Source: Streptomyces griseoaurantiacus
Lineage (GTDB): Bacteria; Actinomycetota; Actinomycetes; Streptomycetales; Streptomycetaceae
Length of the DNA: 64,000 bases
Direction: 5' to 3'
Assembly: GCA_014656015.1 (NCBI GenBank)
Contig: BNBP01000020.1
Span: 36,207-100,206 of the forward strand
The notes under the pieces were generated by a model. It was not told the origin of the DNA. It did no database searches and saw only the letters and a list, made by a program, of their open reading frames with translations. Of this stretch, positions 42,362-50,100 are shown one piece after another (position 1 is the first letter of the stretch; each line of letters opens with the position of its first letter). The position numbers and the translations under genes are program-made.

Positions 42362-44277
42362 CGCGTGCCTCCCGAGGCGCGGCGGGCACGCAGCCGATTG
42401 GGGGCCGTGGGCCGTGAGACGTGCGGGTCGGCGGCGGCCTCGCCCTCGTGCAGGAAGCGGGCGAGCGCCCGCGGTGTGGTGTGGGTGAAGAGCGCGATGC
42501 TCGGGACCTCGCGCCCCAGGTCGGCGCTGAGCCGGCGCCTGACCCCGGCGAGCATCAGCGAGTGGGCGCCGAGGTCGAACACGTTGTCGTCCACGCCCAC
42601 GGCCCGGTCCAGCTCGGCCGACCACAGCCCCGCGAGGTGGCCGGCGAGCCCCTCCGCGGTCTGGAGCGCGCTCACCTCCGCCGAGGCGGCCGGAGCGTCG
42701 GCGGGCGTCGGCGGTACCTCCCGGGGCGGGGGGAGTAACGTTTCATCGACCTTGCCGTTGGCGGTGACGGGCAGCACGTCCAGCACCACCACCTCGGCCG
42801 GGAGGAGATGGCCGGGCAGCAGCCCTCCCAGCCGCTCGCGCAGCGCCGGACCGTCCTGGCGCGTGGCCGTGACGGCGTAGGCCGTCAGCCGGACCTCCCC
42901 GCGGCCGTCGCGGCGTACGAGGGTGTGGGCGGCGGTCACACCGTCCAGCCTCAGCAGCGCCGCACTGACCTCGGACGGGTTGACCCGGTGGCCGCGGATG
43001 TTGACCTCGCCGTCGATCCTGCCGAGCACGGTGATCACACCGTCGGCCTCACGGCGCGCCCGGTCCCGGGTCCGGTAGAGCCGCAGCGAGGGGTCCGAGG
43101 GGTGCGGGACGAAGGCCGCGCCGGTGCGCTCGGCGTCACCGAGGTACCCCTCGGCGAGGCACCAGCCGCCGATGTACAGCTCACCGGTGCCGGGCGCCGT
43201 GACCTCCGAGCCGTCCTCGGCCAGCACGAACGCCTCCACACCGGGCAGGGGACGGCCGACGGGCAGCGCCCCGGCAGGCTCCTCCTCCCGGGTGTCCTCC
43301 CACACCGCGCAGGTGACCGTCGTCTCCGAGGCGCCGTAGGCGTTCACCAGCCGGGCCCCGCTGTGCCCGCGCCAACGGCGTGCGGTGTCCCCGTCACCCA
43401 TGTCGCTGCCGATGACGAGGAGCCGCACCGTGTCGGGAACCCGCCGGCCGCCGCAGTCCAGTTCCGCCACCCACTCGCGCCAGTAGGGCGTCGGCAGGTT
43501 GAGCACGGTGACCCCGTGGTGGGCGAGGAAGTCCGTCAGCTCCGAGGGCGCCGGCACCGGATGGGGCGCGGCCACGACGGTCGCGCCGGCGGCCAGGGTG
43601 GGGAACACCTCCTCGACGACGACGTCGAAGGCCGGGTTCGCGAACTGCAGTACCCGGTCCCGCGGTTCGAGCCCGTAGACCTCGCCCATCGTCCGGGCAT
43701 GCCGTTCCAGGGCGGAGCCGGACACCTCGACGAGCTTGGGCGCGCCGGTGGAACCGGAGGTCCGCACCAGATAGCCGGCCGGTCCCGTGTCACCGGAAGC
43801 GGGAGCGGCCGCCACGGGGCCGGTGTCCCGGCCGGAGGCGGGCCCGGGCCCGGAGCCGGAGTCGGGCGGGACCGTGGCGAAGCCCGCGAGTTCCGCCGGA
43901 ACGGGCCCTTCGGTCACCAGGGCGCGCACGCCCGCTCCGGTCAGCGCGGAACGGGTGTGCTCCGCCGGCGCCTCGGGGTCGACGGCGAGGAAGGGCACTC
44001 CGGTCGCGGCCACCGCCAGCAGCGCGGTCACCAGGTCCGCGCCGCGGTGGAGCCGGACCGCCACCGGGCGGCCGCCGCAGGTCTCCTTGAGGGTCTGCGA
44101 CAACGCGCCCGCCGCGGCGAGGAGTTCGCCGTAACTCAGGGACCGCTCGCCGTCGATCACGGCGGTGTGCCCGGGAGCGGTGCGCGCGTGATTCGTCACG
44201 GCATCGAGAAACGAAAGCCCGGGCGACCGGAATTGATCGCCGTACCGGCCGGGAACCACTTCGGCGGAAGCAAACAT
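42358..44277 (-). CDS. NRPS adenylation-carrier protein (A-T) with TTA codon
   Basis: A 639-residue A-T protein, first structural gene of the operon. Motifs: A3 VRTSGSTGAPKLV, A4 region FDVVVEEVFPTL, A5 NAYGASETTV, A8 GRIDGEVNIRGHRVNPSEVS and A10 LPVTANGKVDETLL. The A7 motif reads YRTRDRARREADG, with Arg where YRTGD normally has Gly. The carrier domain has FDLGAHSLMLAGV. Codon 514 is TTA (42736-42738, in DETLLPP), which needs the bldA tRNA. ATG 44277 is favoured, with GAGG 12 bases before; a GTG at 44289 is also possible. A Gly/Pro/Ala-rich insert lies before A3. Confidence 0.87.
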   Translation of the reverse strand: MFASAEVVPGRYGDQFRSPGLSFLDAVTNHARTAPGHTAVIDGERSLSYGELLAAAGALSQTLKETCGGRPVAVRLHRGADLVTALLAVAATGVPFLAVDPEAPAEHTRSALTGAGVRALVTEGPVPAELAGFATVPPDSGSGPGPASGRDTGPVAAAPASGDTGPAGYLVRTSGSTGAPKLVEVSGSALERHARTMGEVYGLEPRDRVLQFANPAFDVVVEEVFPTLAAGATVVAAPHPVPAPSELTDFLAHHGVTVLNLPTPYWREWVAELDCGGRRVPDTVRLLVIGSDMGDGDTARRWRGHSGARLVNAYGASETTVTCAVWEDTREEEPAGALPVGRPLPGVEAFVLAEDGSEVTAPGTGELYIGGWCLAEGYLGDAERTGAAFVPHPSDPSLRLYRTRDRARREADGVITVLGRIDGEVNIRGHRVNPSEVSAALLRLDGVTAAHTLVRRDGRGEVRLTAYAVTATRQDGPALRERLGGLLPGHLLPAEVVVLDVLPVTANGKVDETLLPPPREVPPTPADAPAASAEVSALQTAEGLAGHLAGLWSAELDRAVGVDDNVFDLGAHSLMLAGVRRRLSADLGREVPSIALFTHTTPRALARFLHEGEAAADPHVSRPTAPNRLRARRASGGTR

Positions 44278-44335
44278 GAGGAAACACACCTCGACTACTT
44301 CTCGTTCACGGTGAATGAAGTGAGGGATTACGTCT

Positions 44336-44395
44336 GTTGCGTCGGAGCCCGTTCTGCGGAGGCCTGTTCTCCGGAGGCCCGTTCTGCGGGTGCGG
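44336..44395. repeat. Four imperfect 15-bp tandem repeats in the operon leader
   Basis: GTTGCGTCGGAGCCC, GTTCTGCGGAGGCCT, GTTCTCCGGAGGCCC and GTTCTGCGGGTGCGG lie head to tail. They sit about 60-120 bp upstream of the A-T gene start, in the likely 5' untranslated region. Confidence 0.55.
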
Positions 44396-44629
44396 GCCGC
44401 GGCACCTCGCGCCCCTGGCGCTTCTGCCGTCCTTTCCGTCGGGCACGACCCGGCCGCACGACCGACGACGCTGTGGGAATGGGCTTCGAGCGCGGACAGG
44501 GGAGAAGGAGAGGACGGGAGGGGTGGTGCTCCGCCCCGGGGGACCGTACGGACCGCGGGACGGGGTCGCGGTATTCGGAAGCGGGACGTCCGCTGCCCCG
44601 TCTACGGTACGCACGGTGCGCCTGTGGTG

Positions 44630-44647
44630 ATAAGCGGTCGATAATCG
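44630..44647 (-). promoter_or_regulatory. Candidate SARP binding site
   Basis: On the minus strand the heptamers CGATTAT and CGCTTAT are separated by four bases (11-bp period), the spacing reported for SARP activators such as ActII-ORF4. They are among the few AT-richer bases of this spacer and lie between the SARP gene and the operon it should control. A possible -10 (TAGACG) lies about 25 bp downstream. Confidence 0.4.
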
Positions 44648-44743
44648 GGCCGTCGCAGGGTGTGAACGGGCAGAGGCGGGGACCGCTCGGGCCGTGGGTC
44701 CGAGCGGTCCGGCGCGGGGTCCGGCGCGCCGTGGGGCGGGGGT

Positions 44744-46642
44744 TCAGGCGACCAGGGGAGGGAGCGGCGCGGTCACCGGAAGGGGGTACTCGAGGTGGGC
44801 GAACTGCCGCAGCAGGGCCGAGAAGACGTAACCGCGGTGGGCTCGCCGCTCCAGCATCGAGGCGTCCGCGAGCCGTTCGAGCAGCACCTCGGCATGGGCG
44901 TGCGGCACCCCGAGGGCCCGGGAGGCCGAGGCCGCCGTGAGGCACCCGGGGGACCAGGACAACCGGGTCCAGGCCCGGGCCAGTTCGGGGTCGAGCTGCC
45001 GGACGTTCTTCTCGAAGCAGGTGCGCACCGTCTCGCAGTGCGAGAGCAGATGACCCGGGTCGTCGTGGATCCGGCGCACGAGTGTCTCCAAGGACAGCTC
45101 CGGACGGATCGCGAGCCAGTCGCCCACCGCGTGCACCGCGAGTGGCAGCCCTTCGCACATCCGCGCCAGCTCCGAGGCGGCGGCCCGTTCCTCGCACACG
45201 CGTTCCCGCCCCATGACGGAGGCGAGGATCTCGAGCGATTCCTCCACCGAGACCGGCCCGAGGCGGACCCGCCTGGTCGCCGGCAGTCCCGGAAACAGGC
45301 GGGTGCCGGTCACCAGGACGGCGCACCGCGGGCTCCCGGGCAGCAACGGCCGCACCTGCGCCGCGTCGTGCGCGTCGTCGAGCACGATGAGCAGTCGGCA
45401 TCCGTCGGTCATCGAACGGAACAGCGCGGACAGGTCGCTCAACCCCTCGGGCAGGGCGGCCCGCGGCAGACCGAGTGAGACGAGGAAGCCGCGCAGCACG
45501 GCCGAGGGCGCCGTCCGTTCCCCCTCGTCCGTGAGATCGGCGTGGAGCACCCCGCCGGGGAAGGCGGGCTGGACCTGATGGGCGGCCCGTACCGCGAGCG
45601 AGGACTTCCCACTGCCCGGCACACCGGTCACCGCGACGATCGCCGGGCCCGTGCGGCGAGGTGGGAGCAGGGCCTCGACGACCGAGGAGAACGCCTGTTC
45701 GTTGCCGACGAAGTTCTCAACGGGGTGGGGCAGTTGATGCGGCACCGGCCAACCGGGCTGGGCTCGGGGCGGCCAGGGCGCCGCTTCCGCCGTGGTGCCC
45801 CGGGAGGGAGCTTCGGCCAGGCCTTCCCCCGCCAGTATCCGCTGGTGCATGCGGACCAGTTCGGGCTCGGGATCGATGCCGTGCTCCTCGGCCAGCCCCC
45901 GGCGGATCCGGTCGAAGACCGCGAGTGCCTCGTGCTGTCGTCCCGTGTCGTGCAGGGCCTGCATCAGCAGGCGGTGCGCCCGCTGCCGCAGCGGATGCGC
46001 CGCCGCCAGCACCATGAGGTCCGGGACGGCGAACGAGGCCCGGCCGAGTGCCAGCCGGATGTCGCAGCGTTCCTCGCTCAGAACCGTGGACAGTTCGGTG
46101 AGCCGGGCCCGCTGGCGGGCGGCGAAGTCCCCGGGCACGCGGTTGAGCGGCTCGCCGTACCAGCGGCCGAGCGCCACCTTCAGCAGGGTGTCGGCCTCTT
46201 CGAGGTGCCCGCGCGTACGGGCCTCGGCGGCCGAGGCGGAGAGCCCCTCGACCTCCTCCACGTCGGTCAGGGGCCCGGTGAGCGTCAGCCGGTAGCCGTC
46301 CCCCCTGGACAGCAGGGCGTCCCGGCCCACACCGGAGGTCTCGAGGAAACGCCGCCACTTCCAGGCGTGGGTACGGACGGCGGCCACCGCGGTGTCCGGC
46401 GGCTCGTCGCCCCAGATGCCGTGGACCAGTTCGGCCAGCGTCGCGGTCCGTCCGGGCTGGAGCAGCAGGACGGCGAGGAAGGCCTGCGCCTGCGGGGAAC
46501 CGATGTCCCGTACGGCGCCGTCGACGCGTACGTGAACGGGCCCGAGCAGATGGAAACGGAGTTCCTTCCCCGGGTGCGTGGACGGCGGTAACGGGTGTTC
46601 GGAGTCAATGCGGGTACGGGCGACGGACTTTCCTGTCTCCAC
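44744..46642 (-). CDS. SARP-family pathway activator with NB-ARC ATPase domain and TTA codon
   Basis: A 632-residue regulator. The N-terminal Trans_reg_C/OmpR-like DNA-binding domain is at about 25-125 (ELRFHLLGPVHVRVDGAVRD, AELVHGIWGDEPPDTAVAAV). A bacterial activation domain (BTAD) lies at about 130-280 (HPLRQRAHRLLMQALHDTGR, EHGIDPEPELVRMHQRILAG). An NB-ARC-like ATPase follows at about 320-600 with Walker A VTGVPGSGKSSLAVRA, Walker B LLIVLDDAHD and CEGLPLAVHAVGDWL. GTG 46642 has GGAGG four bases upstream. Codon 18 is TTA (46589-46591), so translation depends on bldA. It should activate the downstream NRPS/PKS operon. Confidence 0.9.
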   Translation of the reverse strand: METGKSVARTRIDSEHPLPPSTHPGKELRFHLLGPVHVRVDGAVRDIGSPQAQAFLAVLLLQPGRTATLAELVHGIWGDEPPDTAVAAVRTHAWKWRRFLETSGVGRDALLSRGDGYRLTLTGPLTDVEEVEGLSASAAEARTRGHLEEADTLLKVALGRWYGEPLNRVPGDFAARQRARLTELSTVLSEERCDIRLALGRASFAVPDLMVLAAAHPLRQRAHRLLMQALHDTGRQHEALAVFDRIRRGLAEEHGIDPEPELVRMHQRILAGEGLAEAPSRGTTAEAAPWPPRAQPGWPVPHQLPHPVENFVGNEQAFSSVVEALLPPRRTGPAIVAVTGVPGSGKSSLAVRAAHQVQPAFPGGVLHADLTDEGERTAPSAVLRGFLVSLGLPRAALPEGLSDLSALFRSMTDGCRLLIVLDDAHDAAQVRPLLPGSPRCAVLVTGTRLFPGLPATRRVRLGPVSVEESLEILASVMGRERVCEERAAASELARMCEGLPLAVHAVGDWLAIRPELSLETLVRRIHDDPGHLLSHCETVRTCFEKNVRQLDPELARAWTRLSWSPGCLTAASASRALGVPHAHAEVLLERLADASMLERRAHRGYVFSALLRQFAHLEYPLPVTAPLPPLVA

Positions 46643-46725
46643 CGAACCTCCTGTAGCGCTGGAGCTTTCGGCAGGAAGCCCGAAGGACGGTGGCGTGCGC
46701 CTCGGACAACGATGTCCCGCCGAAT

Positions 46726-46759
46726 GGAAAGGTCCTGTCCAATGAATACGGACCTTTCC
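46726..46759. promoter_or_regulatory. Inverted repeat upstream of the SARP gene
   Basis: GGAAAGGTCC and GGACCTTTCC are perfect 10-bp arms separated by 14 bp (centre to centre 24 bp), 84-117 bp upstream of the SARP start. The arrangement suits two half-sites of a dimeric regulator. Confidence 0.5.
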
Positions 46760-46844
46760 GCTCCAGCGAGCATGCATGCTGAATCCGCGGAGATCCACAG
46801 GGGCATGATGTATGGCGAAAAATGATCACCCGCATATCCGGAAG

Positions 46845-46891
46845 GTGAAGAGGAGAAGTGAGTCGACGGCCTCACGGAGGTGATTCTTCAC
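46845..46891. repeat. Nested dyad in the divergent control region
   Basis: Outer arms GTGAAGA (46845) and TCTTCAC (46885) enclose inner arms GTGAG (46858) and CTCAC (46871). The arms are short, but their nested, symmetric placement is notable. Confidence 0.4.
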
Positions 46892-47109
46892 ATCTTTTCC
46901 ACAGGGTGCGGCGGATGAAGAGGGCGTTCCCGCATACCGCTCCGGCCGACGAGGGGGCCGAGCGCCGGGGCCGCCGCGCGTCCCGGTGGCGCCTTCCGGT
47001 GCGGGTGCCCGCGACGCGTCCCACTATCCTGGGGACCGCGACCGCCGGTGCCCGATGCGTGCGTTCATATGAGTGGGAAAAGGGCACACCGCTCCAGGAG
47101 GACAGGCAC

Positions 47110-47184
47110 GTGGCCGAAGGCGTCGGCCTGTTTGAGGGACATGAGGGAAAGGGTCTCGTGTGGAGCGTTCGGGCCGGTCGGTGA
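47110..47184 (+). CDS. Possible 24-residue leader peptide coupled to the hybrid kinase
   Basis: GTG 47110 has a perfect AGGAGG eight bases upstream (47096-47101) and opens a 24-codon frame (MAEGVGLFEGHEGKGLVWSV...). Its TGA overlaps an in-frame GTG of the kinase at 47181 (GTGA). The good ribosome-binding site belongs to this short frame and not to the kinase, so the peptide may serve to feed ribosomes into the long gene. It has no recognisable domain and could be fortuitous. Confidence 0.38.
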   Translation: MAEGVGLFEGHEGKGLVWSVRAGR

Positions 47185-50100
47185 GCAGGCCGCGAGCCGT
47201 GGGCGACGGCGGGGTGTTCGCCGCCTGCCAGGAGGTGGGCGGGGACCTCGCCGAGGTCGACTGGGCGGCGACACCGCTCGGGCCGCCGCGGGAGTGGCCG
47301 CAGAGCCTGCAGACGGCCGTCAGCATCCTGCTGTCCTCGCGGTTCCCGATGTGGATGGCGTGGGGCGAGGAGCTGACGTTCTTCTGCAACGCTGCCTACC
47401 GGCGCGACACCCTCGGCCGCAAGTACCCGTGGGCGCTCGGCCGGCCCGCGAGTGAGGTGTGGTCGGAGATCTGGGGGGACATCGGCCCCCGCATCGAGGC
47501 CGTCCTCGGCACGGGCCGGGCCACGTGGGACGAGGCCCTGCTCCTCTTCCTCGAACGCTCCGGGTACACCGAGGAGACGTACCACACGTTCTCCTACAGC
47601 CCGCTCAGGGACGACGCCGGTGAGGTCGTCGGCATGCTGTGCGTGGTCAACGAGGACACCGAGCGGGTGATCGGCGAGCGGCGCATGGCCACCCTGCGGG
47701 ACCTGGGCTCGGACCCGAGCGTGATCCGCACCGAGCAGGAGGTGCTGGCCTTCGTCCACCGGCAGCTCTCCCGCAACCTCAAGGACCTGCCCTTCACCCT
47801 CACCTACCTGTTCGACGGCGACGAAGCACGGCTGGCGGGTACGACCGGCGTCACCCCCGGTACGCCCGTCGCACCGCGCTCCCTTCCCGTCGGCGGTCCC
47901 GGGGGCGTGTGGCCCGTCTGGGAACTGGCCGAGGGGGAGACGCGCGTCATCCCGTTGGCCGAGGCCTCGTTCGGCCCCCTGCCGGTGGGCGACTGGCCCG
48001 AATCACCCCTGCAGGCGCTCGTGGTGCCCCTGCTGCGGCAGGGCGGCGCACCCTACGGCTTCCTGGTGGCGGCCCTGAACCGCTATCGCGACCTGGACGA
48101 CCACTACCGGGGGTTCGTCGAGCTGACGGCAGGACACATCGCCTCGGGAATCGGCAGCGCCCGGAGTTACCAGGCACAGCAGCGGCGCGCGGAGGAACTG
48201 GCGGAGCTGGACCGGGCGAAGACCACCTTCTTCTCGAACATCAGCCATGAGCTGCGCACCCCGCTGACGCTGATCATGGGGCCGGTCGAGGAACTGCGCA
48301 CCCGGCTCAGCGGCGCGGGCGAGGAGGTGCACGCGGAACTCGACGTCATCCACCGCAACGGGTTGCGGCTGGGCAAGCTGGTCAACACGCTGCTGGACTT
48401 CTCCAGGCTCGAGGCCGGGCGGATGCAGGCCCGCTACGAGCCTGTCGAACTGGCCGCGGTCACCGCGGAGTTGGCCAGCGTCTTCCGTTCGGCGGTGGAG
48501 CGGGCCGGGCTCACCCTCGACGTGGACTGCCCCGCCCTGGACGAACCGGTGTACGTGGACCGTGCCATGTGGGAGAAGGTGGTCCTGAACCTGCTCAGCA
48601 ACGCCCTCAAGTTCACCTTCGAGGGAGCGGTGCGCGTGCGTGTGCGCCGGTCCGGCCCGGACGCCGTGGTCGTCGTGGCCGACACCGGTACCGGCGTGCC
48701 GGAGACCGAGATGCCCCGGCTGTTCGAGCGCTTCCACCGCATCGAGAACGCCCGTGCCCGGTCCCACGAGGGAAGCGGCATCGGGCTGGCCCTGGTGCGG
48801 GAACTCGTCGGTCTGCACGGCGGCACCATCGACGCCGAGAGCACCGAGGGGGTCGGCACCACCTTCACCCTGCGGATTCCCTTCGGTACCGCCCATCTGC
48901 CGGCGGACTCCGTGGTCTCGGAGCCGGACGGCGGCGCGGCCGGGGCCACCGCGGACCCATACGTCCACGAGGCATTCCGCTGGCTTCCGACGAGTGAACC
49001 GGCCCCGGCGGACGACGGCGGTCCGCGGGAGGTGGGAGCAGCCGCGGTCGTCCCCGGTGCCGGGCCCGCGTACAGCGCACGGGTCCTGGTGGCCGACGAC
49101 AACGCCGACATGCGGGAGTACCTCGCCCGGCTCCTGGCCGCCGCGGGGTACCGGGTCACCGAGGTGACCGACGGCGTCGAGGCACTCGCCGCCGCCCGCC
49201 GACGCACCCCCGACCTCGTCGTCAGCGATGTGATGATGCCCCGGCTGGACGGGCTGGAGCTGGTGTCGCGGCTGCGCGCCGACCCCCGCACGGCCTCCGT
49301 GCCGGTACTGCTGCTGTCGGCCAGGGCCGGGCAGGAGGCGTCGATCGAGGGGCTGCGGGCCGGCGCCGACGACTACCTGGTGAAGCCCTTCGCCGCCGCC
49401 GAACTCCTGGCCCGGGTCCGCGCCAACGTCGAGCTGGCCCGGCTGCGCGACCACCACCTGCGCTGGCGGACGGCGCTCATCGACTCCCTCCAGGAGGCGT
49501 TCTTCGTCTGCGACGAGTCGGGAACCGTCGTGGAGATCAACGCCGCCTTCACCGACATCCTCGGTTACGGCCCCGAGGGCCTCCCGTACGCCCCGGTCCA
49601 CCCGTGGTGGCCGCACGCGCCCGCCGATCCGGGTGCCTACGAGCAGGTCGGCGACGCCTTCGCCCGCCTGCTGCAGAGCCCCCGGGGCTCGTACACCGTC
49701 CCGGTCACCCATCGTGACGGTCACCGCCTGTGGGTCGCCGTGAACTTCAACAAGGCCGAGGACCCGAACACCGGGCGAGGGGTCACGGTCGGCACCTTCC
49801 GCGACGTCACCGCCGAGCACTACGCCGTCCAGCGGGAGACGGCCCTCGCTGCGCTGAGCACCTCGCTGTCCCGTGCCGCCGACCTTCCCGAGGCACTGTC
49901 CGCCGGCCTGCACGTGCTGCGGTCGCTGTGGCACGCGCGCGTCGTGGTGGCCGCCGTCTTCGGCGGCGGCGACACTCCGGCACTCACGGCCACCGACGCG
50001 ACTCTGCGGTGGGAGGACCTGCCCGCCGCGCGCAGGGAAGCGCTCACGGCCCTGCGCGACCGGCCCTCGCTCACGGTGGTGGCCGAGGACAGTGGGGCGG

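Larger units (their letters stand above)
44278..44743 (-). promoter_or_regulatory. Leader/promoter region of the NRPS/PKS operon
   Basis: A 466-bp gap between the SARP stop and the first NRPS gene, with no convincing gene of its own. It contains 11-bp-spaced direct repeats at 44630-44647 that fit a SARP site, a 15-bp tandem repeat (44336-44395) and a short palindrome TTCACGGTGAA (44306-44316). The operon promoter is presumably here. Confidence 0.5.
46643..47109. other. Divergent control region between the SARP gene and the signalling island
   Basis: About 470 bp without a convincing gene and with lower GC than its surroundings. It holds two dyads (46726-46759 and 46845-46891), both listed separately. 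Promoters for SARP (minus) and for the hybrid kinase (plus) are expected here. Confidence 0.5.

Noticed and set aside
46890..46902. DnaA-box-like TTTTCCACA
   Set aside because: A single near-match with no cluster of boxes and no dnaA/dnaN genes nearby; not evidence of an origin.
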